Part shown: positions 35,190 through 44,915 of the stretch, piece by piece
Position numbering within the stretch: position 1 is the stretch's first letter
How the letters are laid out: each line of letters starts with the position of its first letter
Origin: Streptomyces sennicomposti
GTDB taxonomy: Bacteria; Actinomycetota; Actinomycetes; Streptomycetales; Streptomycetaceae
Direction of reading: 5' to 3'
Length of the DNA stretch: 64,000 nucleotides
Assembly (NCBI RefSeq): GCF_019890635.1
Contig: NZ_JAIOAB010000012.1
Coordinates: 62,001-126,000, forward strand
Made by a program: the position numbers and the translations under genes
Notes under the pieces: generated by a model
What the model was told of the DNA's origin: nothing
What the model saw: only the letters and a program-made list of their open reading frames with translations
The model's database searches: none

Positions 35190-36826
35190 GCCCCGCGACG
35201 CACCCCGCAGCGCACACCCTGCTGGCCGCCGGCGGCGCCGCGAGCGACCACCGCACGCTGATCATCACCCTGTTCTCGGTCTTCGTCGCCGCGACCCTCG
35301 TCATCACCGTGTGGGCCGGCCGGCAGACCAAGGACGCCGCCGACTTCTACGCCGGCGGACGCCAGTTCACCGGATTCCAGAACGGACTCGCCGTCTCCGG
35401 CGACTACATGTCCGCCGCGTCCTTCCTCGGCATCGCCGGCGCCATCGCCCTCTTCGGCTACGACGGCTTCCTCTACTCCATCGGCTTCCTCGTCGCCTGG
35501 CTGGTCGCCCTGCTCCTGGTCGCCGAACCGCTGCGCAACTCCGGCCGCTACACCATGGGCGACGTCCTCGCCTACCGCATGCGCCAGCGCCCGGTGCGCA
35601 CCGCCGCCGGCGCCTCCACCATCGTCGTGTCGATCTTCTACCTGCTCGCCCAGATGGCCGGCGCCGGCGTCCTGGTCTCCCTGCTGCTCGGCATCACCAG
35701 CGACGCCGGCAAGATCGGCATCGTCGCCCTGGTCGGCGTCCTGATGATCGTCTACGTCACCATCGGCGGCATGAAGGGCACCACCTGGGTGCAGATGGTC
35801 AAGGCCGTGCTGCTGATGGCGGGCGCCCTGCTGCTGACCTTCCTGGTGCTGCTGAAGTTCGACTTCAACGTCTCCGACCTGCTCGGCAGCGCCGCCGACA
35901 ACAGCGGCAAGGGCGCCGCCTTCCTGGAGCCCGGACTGAAGTACGGCGCCACCGGCACCACCAAGCTGGACTTCCTCTCGCTCGGCATCGCCCTGGTGCT
36001 CGGCACCGCCGGACTGCCGCACATCCTGATCCGCTTCTACACCGTCCCCACCGCCAAGGCCGCCCGCAAGTCCGTCATCTGGGCCATCGGCCTGATCGGC
36101 GCCTTCTACCTGATGACCCTCGCCCTCGGCTTCGGCGCCGCCGCGCTGATCAAGCCGGACGAGATCATCGCCTCCAACAAGGCCGGCAACACCGCGGCCC
36201 CGCTGCTCGCCCTGCACCTCGGCGGAGTGGACTCCGACTGGGGCGCCGTCCTGCTCGCCTCCATCTCCGCCGTCGCCTTCGCCACCATCCTCGCCGTCGT
36301 CGCCGGCCTCACCCTGGCCTCGTCGTCGTCCTTCGCCCACGACATCTACGCCAACGTCATCAAGAAGGGCGCCGCCACCGAGAAGCAGGAACTCGGCGCG
36401 GCCCGCTGGGCCACCGTCGGCATCGGCGCGGTCTCCATCGTCCTCGGCGCCCTCGCCCGCGACCTCAACGTGGCCGGCCTGGTCGCCCTCGCCTTCGCCG
36501 TCGCCGCCTCCGCCAACCTGCCCACGATCCTCTACAGCCTGTTCTGGAAGCGGTTCACCACCGCCGGCGCCCTGTGGTCGATCTACGGCGGCCTGGTCAC
36601 CGCGGTCGGCCTGGTGCTGTTCTCGCCGGTGGTCTCCGGCAAGCCCACCTCGATGTTCCCGGACGTCGACTTCCACTGGTTCCCGCTGGAGAACCCCGGC
36701 CTCATCTCCATCCCGGTCGGCTTCCTGCTCGGCGTCGTCGGCACCCTGCTGTCCAAGGAACAGCCGGACAGCGCCAAGTACGCCGAACTGGAGGTGCGCT
36801 CCCTGACGGGCACCGGCGCGCACTGA
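35186..36826 (+). CDS. Cation/acetate symporter (ActP-type sodium:solute symporter)
   Basis: 546 residues and about 13 membrane segments. Family signatures are DFYAGGRQFTGFQNGLAVSGDYMSAASFLG (about 54-83) and the Na+-site stretch ASISAVAFATILAVVAGLTLASSS. It belongs to the ActP/MctC branch of the solute:sodium symporters, which import acetate, propionate or pyruvate. It starts inside the stop of the DUF485 gene, confirming the pair. A hairpin terminator follows at 36890-36928. Confidence 0.93.
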   Translation: MSPATHPAAHTLLAAGGAASDHRTLIITLFSVFVAATLVITVWAGRQTKDAADFYAGGRQFTGFQNGLAVSGDYMSAASFLGIAGAIALFGYDGFLYSIGFLVAWLVALLLVAEPLRNSGRYTMGDVLAYRMRQRPVRTAAGASTIVVSIFYLLAQMAGAGVLVSLLLGITSDAGKIGIVALVGVLMIVYVTIGGMKGTTWVQMVKAVLLMAGALLLTFLVLLKFDFNVSDLLGSAADNSGKGAAFLEPGLKYGATGTTKLDFLSLGIALVLGTAGLPHILIRFYTVPTAKAARKSVIWAIGLIGAFYLMTLALGFGAAALIKPDEIIASNKAGNTAAPLLALHLGGVDSDWGAVLLASISAVAFATILAVVAGLTLASSSSFAHDIYANVIKKGAATEKQELGAARWATVGIGAVSIVLGALARDLNVAGLVALAFAVAASANLPTILYSLFWKRFTTAGALWSIYGGLVTAVGLVLFSPVVSGKPTSMFPDVDFHWFPLENPGLISIPVGFLLGVVGTLLSKEQPDSAKYAELEVRSLTGTGAH

Positions 36827-36889
36827 ACGGTCCTCGTCAGGGCGCACCGAGCGGTAGCCACAGGCGCCCACCGGGCGGTTCACACCGGC

Positions 36890-36928
36890 GGCCGTGCCGC
36901 GGGGATCGTAGATCCCTACGACACGGCC
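36890..36928 (+). terminator. Hairpin terminator after symporter gene
   Basis: An outer stem GGCCGTG/CACGGCC (36890-36896 and 36922-36928) encloses an inner perfect stem GGGATC-GTA-GATCCC (36902-36916). It lies between the symporter and moaA, 100 nt before the moaA start. Confidence 0.6.
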
Positions 36929-37029
36929 GCGCCCACTCCGTCGGATCGGGCACTGCGGACTGTCGGCGCCGTCACGTAGGCTCGCAAGTGTCGGAACACA
37001 ACTGGTCCGCGACACGGGAGGGGGCCCAC

Positions 37030-38019
37030 GTGCTCATCGACACCTACGGCCGGGTGGCCACCGACCTGCGGGTCTCGCTCACCGACCGGTGCAACCTGCG
37101 CTGCACCTACTGCATGCCCGAGGAGGGCCTGCAGTGGCTGGCCAAGCCCGACCTCCTCACCGACGACGAGATCGTCCGCCTCATCGGCATCGCGGTCGCC
37201 TCCCTCGGCATCGAGGAGGTCCGCTTCACCGGCGGCGAACCGCTGCTGCGGCCCGGACTCGTCGGCATCGTGGAGCGTGTCACGGCCCTGGAGCCCCGCC
37301 CCGTCACCTCCCTGACCACCAACGGCATCGGCCTCAAGCGCACCGCCGCGGCGCTCAAGGAGGCCGGCCTGGACCGGGTCAACGTCTCCCTGGACACCCT
37401 GCGCCCGGACGTCTTCAAGACCCTCACCCGCCGCGACCGGCACGGCGACGTCCTCGACGGCCTCCGGGCCGCCCAGGACGCCGGACTGACCCCGGTGAAG
37501 GTCAACACCGTCCTGATGCCCGGCCTCAACGCCGACGAGGCCCCCGACCTGCTGGCCTGGTCGATGGAGCACGGCTACGAACTGCGGTTCATCGAGCAGA
37601 TGCCGCTGGACGCCCAGCACGGCTGGAAGCGCGAGGGCATGGTCACCGCGGGCGACATCCTCACCGCTCTGCGCACCCGCTTCGACCTGACCCCCGAGGG
37701 CGCCGAGGAGCGCGGCTCCGCCCCCGCCGAACGCTGGCTCGTGAACGGCGGGCCGTACCGTGTCGGCGTCATCGCCTCCGTCACCCGGCCGTTCTGCGCG
37801 GCCTGCGACCGCACCCGGCTCACCGCCGACGGCCAGGTCCGCACCTGTCTGTTCGCCACCGAGGAGACCGATCTGCGCGGCGCGCTGCGCTCCGGCGCGC
37901 CGGACGAGGAGATCGCCCGGCTGTGGCGGCAGGCGATGTGGGGCAAGAAGGCCGGCGCCGGCCTCGACGACCCGTCGTTCGTCCAGCCCGACCGTCCGAT
38001 GTCGGCGATCGGCGGCTGA
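37030..38019 (+). CDS. moaA: GTP 3',8-cyclase MoaA
   Basis: 329 residues. This radical-SAM enzyme converts GTP to 3',8-cyclo-GTP, the first step of molybdenum-cofactor synthesis. The SAM-cluster motif is CNLRCTYCMPEEG (about 22-34), then FTGGEPLLRPGL. The second C-terminal [4Fe-4S] site is CAACDRTRLTADGQVRTCLF. It ends in GG, as active MoaA must. GTG 37030 has a GGAGGGGG ribosome site 7 nt upstream, preferred over a GTG about 42 nt earlier. No other moa gene is nearby. Confidence 0.97.
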   Translation: MLIDTYGRVATDLRVSLTDRCNLRCTYCMPEEGLQWLAKPDLLTDDEIVRLIGIAVASLGIEEVRFTGGEPLLRPGLVGIVERVTALEPRPVTSLTTNGIGLKRTAAALKEAGLDRVNVSLDTLRPDVFKTLTRRDRHGDVLDGLRAAQDAGLTPVKVNTVLMPGLNADEAPDLLAWSMEHGYELRFIEQMPLDAQHGWKREGMVTAGDILTALRTRFDLTPEGAEERGSAPAERWLVNGGPYRVGVIASVTRPFCAACDRTRLTADGQVRTCLFATEETDLRGALRSGAPDEEIARLWRQAMWGKKAGAGLDDPSFVQPDRPMSAIGG

Positions 38020-38072
38020 CGCACCCCGTCCAGGACCACGCGAGGCTGCGCGGGGCTACGCGAGGCTCGGGA

Positions 38073-38327
38073 TCAGGCGGGGGAGCCGCCGGGCGGCGTC
38101 GACCCGTCCCGCGCCGCCTCGGCGGCCGTCCACTGACTCAGCAGGACGACGTCCTTGAGGAAACCGCGCACCCCGAGGAACTGCGACAGATGCTCCCGGT
38201 GCTCCTCGCACGCCAGCCACGTCTTGCGCCGCTCGGGCGTGTGCACCTTGGGGTTGTTCCAGGCCAGCACCCACACGGCGGCGGCACGGCAGCCCTTGGC
38301 GGAGCAGATCGGGGTCTCGTCAGTCAC
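38073..38327 (-). CDS. Small Cys/His-containing protein of unknown function
   Basis: 84 residues from GTG 38327. It has possible metal ligands in CSAKGC (8-13) and WLACEEHREHLSQFL (about 37-51). This would make one treble-clef-like zinc site, a reading that is inference only. No signal or membrane segment. Composition and codon use are normal for the chromosome. It is convergent with moaA. Confidence 0.7.
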   Translation of the reverse strand: MTDETPICSAKGCRAAAVWVLAWNNPKVHTPERRKTWLACEEHREHLSQFLGVRGFLKDVVLLSQWTAAEAARDGSTPPGGSPA

Positions 38328-38573
38328 TGGTGCGTCTCACAACCACGGCATGAACAAGGCGACGCCGAGCAGCCACGGGGGGAGCTGCCCGGCGTCGGTC
38401 TGTCGCTCCGACGGGGGATGCGGAGCGCGTACGAAGTATGTCACGGGAGACCCGCCGCCCGGCACCGGAACAGCATGATTGATCTGAGCATTTCTTGAGC
38501 TTCACGCACAGTCGCCGCCCAGCGCCCGCACAGCCGGATCCCGGCCCCACGACATGCGTACGGCGGCCGGACC

Positions 38574-38975
38574 TCACGCCCCGTCGCGGGACTCGCGCGC
38601 CGTGCCGGCCGCGGACTCGCCCGCCACGTCCTCCGGAACGGATTCCGCAAAGCCGTCCTCCGCCGTCCGCGGCGCGGTGATCATCGGCTTCATCGGGACC
38701 GTCACGAACGTCGACGGCAGACCCGGGGCGTTCTCCCGGCCCGCGTTCGCGATCACCACGGCGATGTACGGCAGGACCGCGCCGAGCACCAGCGCCACGA
38801 TCGCCACGTACCGTTCGACGTTCCACAGCGCCACCGCGAGGAGCACCGACGCCGTACGGATCGACATCGAGATCACGTACCGGCGCTGCCGGCCGCGCAC
38901 ATCCTCCTGGAGGCCCGTCCGGGCGCCCGTGATCCGGAACACCTGGGCGCTGCCCCCGCCATGCTGCTTCCGCAT
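38574..38975 (-). CDS. DUF3099 domain membrane protein
   Basis: 133 residues. A short polar N-terminus (MRKQHGGGSAQVFRITGARTG) is followed by VRGRQRRYVISMSIRTASVLLAVALW and VERYVAIVALVLGAVLPYIAVVIANAGRE, two helices that define the DUF3099 family of actinobacteria. The Arg-rich RGRQRRY before the first helix suggests a cytoplasmic N-terminus. The C-terminal tail is acidic and variable. Function unknown. ATG 38975 is preferred; the frame is open further upstream but that part lacks family character. Confidence 0.78.
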   Translation of the reverse strand: MRKQHGGGSAQVFRITGARTGLQEDVRGRQRRYVISMSIRTASVLLAVALWNVERYVAIVALVLGAVLPYIAVVIANAGRENAPGLPSTFVTVPMKPMITAPRTAEDGFAESVPEDVAGESAAGTARESRDGA

Positions 38976-39273
38976 CGCATTCCACCATTCGTCCGCACCG
39001 GACAGCTCCCCGGCCCGAACCCGGTCCACGACCGGGCCGGGACACCGCGCCCGCACAACCTCGCCCTCCACGTTACGCCGCCCCGGCCCCGCCATCGCGG
39101 CCGGGGCACCGCCGGCCTGCGCGAACGCGCCGTCCACCACCGTCCGCGCGCCCTGCGCGCCCCGGACCGCCCGGACTGCGTCTCACACGTACGGCCCTGT
39201 CCGGCATGCGGCGTAGCGGCGGCGGGCCGACACTGACGGTAATGCTCATGTCGAACCGGACGAGGAGGCGGCC

Positions 39274-39558
39274 ATGGGCTGGTTGTGGGCCATCATCGTG
39301 GGATTCATCCTGGGCCTGATCGCCAAGGCGGTCATCCCCGGCAAACAGCACAGTCCGCTCTGGCTGACGACCATCTTCGGCATGCTCGGGGCCATCGCCG
39401 GCAACGCGATCGCCCGCGGCCTCGGCGTCGAGGAGACCCGCGGCATCGACTGGAGCCGGCACATCTTCCAGCTGGTGGCCGCCATCGTCATCGTCGCCGT
39501 CGGCGACATGCTGTACCTGAAGATGTGGGGCCACCGGAAGCAGCGGCAGCGCATGTAA
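39274..39558 (+). CDS. GlsB/YeaQ/YmgE family stress membrane protein
   Basis: 94 residues. Three hydrophobic segments carry the Gly-rich family pattern: WLWAIIVGFILGLIAKAVIPG, TTIFGMLGAIAGNAIARGLG and the last helix FQLVAAIVIVAVGDMLYLKMWG. These small proteins (also called transglycosylase-associated) are linked to general stress in many bacteria, but have no known activity. A GAGGAGG ribosome site precedes ATG 39274. A strong hairpin follows its stop. Confidence 0.88.
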   Translation: MGWLWAIIVGFILGLIAKAVIPGKQHSPLWLTTIFGMLGAIAGNAIARGLGVEETRGIDWSRHIFQLVAAIVIVAVGDMLYLKMWGHRKQRQRM

Positions 39559-39591
39559 CGCCCGGAGGACGCACGGCGCGCCCGGGCACGG

Positions 39592-39632
39592 GCGAGGGGG
39601 CGGCCCCGGAGATCCGGGAACCGCCCCCTCGC
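39592..39632. terminator. Bidirectional hairpin terminator before tyrS end
   Basis: GCGAGGGGGCGG (39592-39603) pairs perfectly with CCGCCCCCTCGC (39621-39632). An inner CCCGGA/TCCGGG stem extends it. It lies between the convergent GlsB-type gene and tyrS. Confidence 0.75.
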
Positions 39633-39718
39633 GACGCGTCACGGGCCGCAGCGGCCGGAGCGCGTCGCGCACCCCCGGCCCTCGGCGCCTGAGGGCGCCG
39701 AGCGGAGCGCGTACGCCC

Positions 39719-40987
39719 TCAGGCGCCGGTGACCTCCACCGCGGCCAGGTTCTTCTTGCCCCGGCGCAGCACCAGCCAGCGGCCGTGCAGCAGGTCCTCG
39801 CGGGCGGGGACCGCGTCCTCGGCGGTGACCTTGACGTTGTTCACGTAGGCGCCGCCCTCCTTGACCGTGCGCCGCGCGGCCGACTTGCTGGCCACCAGGC
39901 CCACCTCGGCGAACAGGTCCACGACCTGCCCGAGTTCGGCGACCTGGACGTGCGGCACCTCGGAGAGGGCCGCGGCCAGCGTGCGCTCGTCCAGCTCCGC
40001 CAGCTCGCCCTGCCCGAAGAGGGCCTTGGACGCGGCGATCACGGCGGCCGTCTGGTCGGCGCCGTGCACCAGCGTCGTCAGCTCCTCGGCCAGCGCCCGC
40101 TGCGCGGCCCGGGCCTGCGGCCGCTCCTCGGTCTGCCGCTCCAGCTCCTCCAGCTCCTCGCGGGAACGGAAGGACAGGATGCGCAGGTACTTCGAGATGT
40201 CCCGGTCGTCCACGTTCAGCCAGAACTGGTAGAACGCGTACGGCGTCGTCATCTCCGCGTCCAGCCAGACGGCGCCGCTCTCGGTCTTGCCGAACTTGGT
40301 GCCGTCCGCCTTGGTCATCAGCGGCGTCGCCAGCGCGTGCACGCTCGCGTCCGGCTCCAAGCGGTGGATCAGGTCCAGGCCGGCCGTGAGGTTGCCCCAC
40401 TGGTCGCTGCCGCCCTGCTGGAGCGTGCAGCCGTGGCGCCGGTAGAGCTGGAGGAAGTCCATGCCCTGGAGGATCTGGTAGCTGAACTCGGTGTAGCTGA
40501 TGCCCTGGTCGGACTCCAGCCGGCGGGCCACCGAGTCCTTCGTCAGCATCTTGTTGACCCGGAAGTGCTTGCCGATGTCCCGCAGGAACTCGATCGCCGA
40601 CAGGCCCTCGGTCCAGTCGAGGTTGTTCACCATGACCGCGGCGTTCTCGCCCTCGAAGGACAGGAACGGCTCGATCTGGCGGCGTAGCTTCTCCACCCAG
40701 CCGGCCACCGTCTCCGGGTCGTTCAGCGTGCGCTCGGCGGTCGGGCGGGGGTCGCCGATCAGGCCCGTGGCGCCGCCGACCAGCGCCAGCGGCCGGTGCC
40801 CGGCCTGCTGGAGCCGGCGCACGGTGAGCACCTGCACCAGGTGCCCCACGTGCAGCGACGGCGCGGTCGGGTCGAAGCCGCAATAGAACGTGACGGGACC
40901 GTCCGCGAGCGCCTTGCGCAAAGCGTCCTCGTCGGTGGACAGGGCGAACAGGCCCCGCCACTTCAGCTCGTCGACGATGTCCGTCAC
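39719..40987 (-). CDS. tyrS: Tyrosyl-tRNA synthetase
   Basis: 422 residues, standard for bacterial TyrRS. It charges tRNA-Tyr. Class I motifs are HVGHL (HIGH type, 46-50) and KFGKTES (KMSKS type, about 232-238). [12 protein letters not shown] and GGSDQWGN form the tyrosine pocket. The C-terminal S4 RNA-binding domain has [20 protein letters not shown]. The start is GTG 40987; a GAGGAG lies unusually far upstream. tRNA-binding T-box control is not apparent. The gene stands alone on its strand, with tldE 56 nt upstream. Confidence 0.98.
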   Translation of the reverse strand: MTDIVDELKWRGLFALSTDEDALRKALADGPVTFYCGFDPTAPSLHVGHLVQVLTVRRLQQAGHRPLALVGGATGLIGDPRPTAERTLNDPETVAGWVEKLRRQIEPFLSFEGENAAVMVNNLDWTEGLSAIEFLRDIGKHFRVNKMLTKDSVARRLESDQGISYTEFSYQILQGMDFLQLYRRHGCTLQQGGSDQWGNLTAGLDLIHRLEPDASVHALATPLMTKADGTKFGKTESGAVWLDAEMTTPYAFYQFWLNVDDRDISKYLRILSFRSREELEELERQTEERPQARAAQRALAEELTTLVHGADQTAAVIAASKALFGQGELAELDERTLAAALSEVPHVQVAELGQVVDLFAEVGLVASKSAARRTVKEGGAYVNNVKVTAEDAVPAREDLLHGRWLVLRRGKKNLAAVEVTGA

Positions 40988-41043
40988 GGTTCTCGTGTCT
41001 CCTCGGTGATCGTGGGGCGGTCGGGTGACAGCCGCCTACGAGG

Positions 41044-42438
41044 TTATACGCCCTGACTGACAGAGCTCATGTTGAAATCGGGAACGCGCAGCGCCGGCAT
41101 CGCGGCCCGGGTGAAGTAGTCGCTCCACTCGCGCGGCAGCGTCTTCTCCGTGCGCCCCGCCTCCGTCGCCCGGCCCAGCAGGTCCACCGGCGACTCGTTG
41201 AACCGGAAGTTGTTCACCTCGCCGGTCACCTCGCCGTTCTCCACCAGGTACACCCCGTCGCGGGTCAGACCGGTCAGCAGCAGCGTCGCCGGGTCCACCT
41301 CGCGGATGTACCACAGGCAGGTCAGCAGCAGTCCCAGCTCGGTGTCGGCGACCATCTCGTCCAGCGAGCGGTCCGCGCCGCCGTCCAGGATCAGGTTCCC
41401 GGCCTCCGGCGCGAGCGGCAGCCCGGTCAGGGCCGCGCTGTGCCGGGTGGTCAGCAGATGCTTCAGCTCACCGCCGGCGATCCACTGCGTCGGGGCGACG
41501 GGCAGCCCGTTGTCGAACACCGACCGGTCCCCGCCCGAGGAGTGCGCGACCACGAACGGGGCGCACTCCAGGCCGCTCTCGTGCGGATCGCTGCGCAGGT
41601 TCAGCGGCAGCCCGGTCAGCTTCGCGCCGACCCGGGTGCCCCCGCCCGGCCTGGAGAACACGGTGCGTCCCTCGGCCGCGTCCCGGCCCGAGGACGACCA
41701 CAGCTGGTAGATCAGCAGGTCCGCGACCGCCGTCGGCGGCAGCAGCGTCTCGTAGCGCCCGGCCGGCAGCTCCACGCGCCGCTCGGCCCAGCCCAGCCGG
41801 ACGGCCAGCTCCGCGTCCAGCGCCGCCGGGTCGACGTCCTTGAAGTCCCGCGTGGACCGCCCGGTCCACGCCGAGCGGGTGCGGTCGGGCGACTTGGCGT
41901 TCAGCTCCAGCGTGCCGCTCGGCTGGTCGTGCCGCAGCCGCAGCCCCGTCGACGTACCGAGATACGTGGACACCAGCTCGTGGTGGGCGAAGCCGTACAG
42001 CTCACGGCCGCCGGCACGCGCGCGTGCGAACGACTCGCCGAGCGCCGGCGCGAAGTCGGCGAACACCGCCGAGGAGGTCTCGGCGGGCGCGTCGGTGAAG
42101 TCGGGCGCGGCGGGTGCCCCGGTGACCAGCGGCTGCGCGTCCTCGGCGGGGCCCGCCCCGCGCGCGGCGGCCTCGGCGGCCCGCACCAGCGGCTCCAGGT
42201 CGTCCATGGTCACCGCGGCGCGCGACACCACGCCCGAGGCGGTGCCCTCCTTGCCGTCCACGGTCGCGATCACGGTGAGCGTGCGCCCGCGCGTGACGCC
42301 GTTCGTGGTGAGCGCGTTGCCCGCCCAGCGCAGATCGGCGGACGACTGCTCGTCCGCGATGACGACGCAGCCGTCGGCGCGCGACAGTTCGAGGGCGCGT
42401 TCGACGACCTCGTGCGGCTTGGTGGTACGCGTGCTCAT
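41044..42438 (-). CDS. tldE: TldE/PmbA family subunit
   Basis: 464 residues, the second member of the TldD/TldE heterodimeric protease. PmbA-type features are GFAHHELVSTYLGTSTGLRLRHDQP, LDGGADRSLDEMVADTELGLLLTCLWYIREVDPATLLLTGLTRDGVYLVENGEV and the closing NFRFNESPVDLLG. TldE lacks metal ligands and helps build the active channel with TldD. The complex removes leader peptides or degrades unfolded peptides (microcin and CcdA in E. coli). ATG 42438 overlaps the tldD stop (ATGA, 42435-42438). Confidence 0.93.
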   Translation of the reverse strand: MSTRTTKPHEVVERALELSRADGCVVIADEQSSADLRWAGNALTTNGVTRGRTLTVIATVDGKEGTASGVVSRAAVTMDDLEPLVRAAEAAARGAGPAEDAQPLVTGAPAAPDFTDAPAETSSAVFADFAPALGESFARARAGGRELYGFAHHELVSTYLGTSTGLRLRHDQPSGTLELNAKSPDRTRSAWTGRSTRDFKDVDPAALDAELAVRLGWAERRVELPAGRYETLLPPTAVADLLIYQLWSSSGRDAAEGRTVFSRPGGGTRVGAKLTGLPLNLRSDPHESGLECAPFVVAHSSGGDRSVFDNGLPVAPTQWIAGGELKHLLTTRHSAALTGLPLAPEAGNLILDGGADRSLDEMVADTELGLLLTCLWYIREVDPATLLLTGLTRDGVYLVENGEVTGEVNNFRFNESPVDLLGRATEAGRTEKTLPREWSDYFTRAAMPALRVPDFNMSSVSQGV

Positions 42439-43958
42439 CGACCGGCCTCCTGGGTGGTGTTCAAGATGTTGACGCCCGTGAAGAGGGCCGACGGGCAGCC
42501 GTGGGAGACGGCCGCGACCTGGCCCGGCTGCGCCTTGCCGCAGTTGAAGGCGCCGCCGAGGACGTACGTCTGCGGGCCGCCCACGGCTGCCATGGAGCCC
42601 CAGAAGTCGGTCGTCGTCGCCTGGTAGGCGACATCCCGCAGCTGCCCGGCCAGCCGCCCGTTCTCGATCCGGTAGAACCGCTGCCCGGTGAACTGGAAGT
42701 TGTAGCGCTGCATGTCGATGGACCACGACCGGTCCCCGACGACGTAGACGCCCCGCTCGACGCCGCCGATGAGGTCCTCGGTGGACATCCCCGCCGGGTC
42801 GGGCCGCAGCGACACGTTGGCCATCCGCTGCACGGGCACATGGCCGGGGGAGTCGGCGAAGGCGCACCCGTTGGACCGCTCGAAGCCGGTCAGCCGCGCG
42901 ATCCTGCGGTCCAGCTGGTAGCCGACCAGCGTGCCGTCCTTCACCAGGTCCCAGGACTGCGCCTCGACGCCCTCGTCGTCGTAGCCGACGGTGGCCAGGC
43001 CGTGCTCGGCGGTGCGGTCGCCGGTGACGTTCATCAGCTCGGAGCCGTAGCGCAGCTTGCCCAGCTGGTCGAAGGTGGCGAAGGAGGTGCCCGCGTAGGC
43101 CGCCTCGTAGCCGAGCGCCCGGTCCAGCTCGGTGGCGTGCCCGACGGACTCGTGGATCGTCAGCCACAGGTTGGAGGGGTCCACGACCAGGTCGTAGACG
43201 CCGGGCTCGACGCTCGGGGCGCGCATCTTCTCGGCGAGCAGTCCGGGGATCTGTTCGAGTTCGCCGTCCCAGTCCCAGCCGGTGCCGGTGAGGTACTCCC
43301 AGCCGCGGCCCGCCGGCGGGGCGAGGGTGCGCATGGAGTCGAACTCGCCGCTGGAGTCGTCCACGGACACGGCCGTCAGCTGCGGATGCAGCCGCACCCG
43401 CTGCTGGGTGGTCACGGTCCCGGCGGTGTCGGCGTAGAACTTGTTCTCGTGCACGGTCAGCAGCGAGGCGTCCACGTGGTCGACGCCGTCGGCGGCCAGC
43501 AGCCGCGCGCTCCAGTCCGCGAGCAGCGCCGCCTTCTCCTCGTCCGGCACGGTGAACGGGTCGATCTCGTACGCCGACACCCACGTCTTCTCGGCGTGCA
43601 CGGGCTCGTCGGCCAGCTCCACGCGCTCGTCCGACCCGGCGGCCCTGATCACCTGGGCCGACAGCTTGGCCATGGCCACCGCCTGCGAGGCGACCCGGGC
43701 GGCGGCGTCCATCGTCAGGTCCACGCCGGAGGCGAACCCCCAGGCGCCGCCGTGCACGACCCGCACCGCGTACCCCAGATCGGTGGTGTCCGACGACCCG
43801 GCCGGCCGCGCGTCCCGCAGCCGCCAGGACGCGTCGCGCACCCGCTCCAGCCGGAAGTCCGCGTGTTCGGCCCCCAGCGCACGCGCGCGTGCCAGCGCGG
43901 CGTCGGCCAGGGCGCGCAGTGGAAGGGCCGTGAAGGCCTCGTCGATCGTGTGTGGCAC
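42435..43958 (-). CDS. tldD: TldD family metalloprotease subunit
   Basis: 507 residues from GTG 43958 (VPHTIDEAFT). The metal-binding HESVGHATELDRALGYEAAYAGTSF has the HExxxH signature with more ligands in GYDDEGVEAQSWDLVKDGTLVGYQLDR. Further hallmarks are GFASGVDLTMDAA and the CGKAQPGQ segment near the end. TldD is the catalytic partner of TldE, encoded directly downstream with a 4-nt overlap. A GGGAGA ribosome site lies 5 nt upstream. It is divergent from fabG across 247 nt. Confidence 0.94.
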   Translation of the reverse strand: MPHTIDEAFTALPLRALADAALARARALGAEHADFRLERVRDASWRLRDARPAGSSDTTDLGYAVRVVHGGAWGFASGVDLTMDAAARVASQAVAMAKLSAQVIRAAGSDERVELADEPVHAEKTWVSAYEIDPFTVPDEEKAALLADWSARLLAADGVDHVDASLLTVHENKFYADTAGTVTTQQRVRLHPQLTAVSVDDSSGEFDSMRTLAPPAGRGWEYLTGTGWDWDGELEQIPGLLAEKMRAPSVEPGVYDLVVDPSNLWLTIHESVGHATELDRALGYEAAYAGTSFATFDQLGKLRYGSELMNVTGDRTAEHGLATVGYDDEGVEAQSWDLVKDGTLVGYQLDRRIARLTGFERSNGCAFADSPGHVPVQRMANVSLRPDPAGMSTEDLIGGVERGVYVVGDRSWSIDMQRYNFQFTGQRFYRIENGRLAGQLRDVAYQATTTDFWGSMAAVGGPQTYVLGGAFNCGKAQPGQVAAVSHGCPSALFTGVNILNTTQEAGR

Positions 43959-44205
43959 GGGGGTCTCCCTGCTCTCGTCGCCTGTCGGACCGATCATGTC
44001 GCGCGGGCGGCGGGGGAGACCACACGATTCCGGGCCCGGTCGGCCGTTTTCTGTAGGGACTCGACAGCACGACCCGCACGCCACTGTCGGTGCCCGATTG
44101 TCCGCCGCGCCGGGCGGACCGATAGGTTTCCGGTGAAGCCGCCTGTCATCGACGTGATCGGGCGTGCTGAAGAACCGCTTGAGACCGCTATGAAAGGGTG
44201 ATCCG

Positions 44206-44910
44206 TTGAGCCGCTCGGTTCTCGTCACCGGAGGCAACCGGGGCATCGGCCTCGCCATCGCCCGCGCGTTCGCCGACGCCGGCGACAAGGTCGCGATCAC
44301 GTACCGGTCGGGGGAGCCGCCGGAGGGCTTCCTCGCCGTCAAGTGCGACATCACCGACCCCGAGCAGGTGGAGCAGGCCTACAAGGAGATCGAGGACCGG
44401 CACGGCACGGTCGAGGTCCTCGTCGCCAACGCGGGCGTCACCAAGGACCAGCTCCTGATGCGGATGTCCGAGGAGGACTTCGCGACGGTCGTCGACACCA
44501 ACCTCACCGGCACCTTCCGGGTGGTCAAGCGCGCCAACCGCGGCATGCTGCGGGCCAAGAAGGGCCGCGTCGTCCTGATCTCCTCGGTGGTCGGTCTGCT
44601 CGGCTCGGCGGGGCAGGCGAACTACGCCGCCTCCAAGGCCGGCCTGGTCGGCTTCGCGCGTTCCCTCGCCCGTGAGCTGGGCTCGCGCAACATCACCTTC
44701 AACGTCGTCGCCCCCGGTTTCGTCGACACCGACATGACCCGGGCGCTCAGCGACGACCAGCGCGAGGCCATCGTGTCGCAGGTGCCGCTCGGCCGGTACG
44801 CGCGACCGGAGGAGGTCGCCGCCGCGGTGCGGTTCCTCGCCTCGGACGACGCCTCGTACATCACTGGAGCCGTCATCCCCGTTGACGGCGGACTGGGAAT
44901 GGGTCACTGA
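44206..44910 (+). CDS. fabG: 3-oxoacyl-ACP reductase
   Basis: 234 residues starting at TTG 44206, a rare start here, supported by the AAAGGGTG ribosome site. It reduces beta-ketoacyl-ACP with NADPH in type II fatty acid synthesis. SDR marks: TGGNRGIG (8-15), NAGVTKD (75-81), catalytic Ser127 region, Tyr140 and Lys144 in NYAASK. The C-terminus YITGAVIPVDGGLGMGH is typical for FabG. The fabI gene starts 5 nt after its stop, so both reductive steps are one operon, as in mycobacterial fabG1-inhA. Confidence 0.95.
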   Translation: MSRSVLVTGGNRGIGLAIARAFADAGDKVAITYRSGEPPEGFLAVKCDITDPEQVEQAYKEIEDRHGTVEVLVANAGVTKDQLLMRMSEEDFATVVDTNLTGTFRVVKRANRGMLRAKKGRVVLISSVVGLLGSAGQANYAASKAGLVGFARSLARELGSRNITFNVVAPGFVDTDMTRALSDDQREAIVSQVPLGRYARPEEVAAAVRFLASDDASYITGAVIPVDGGLGMGH

Positions 44911-44915
44911 TCACC

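Noticed and set aside
35012..37015. 667-codon minus strand frame opposite the symporter
   Set aside because: Repetitive Gly/Asp/Glu text without motifs; mirrors membrane codons of the sense gene.
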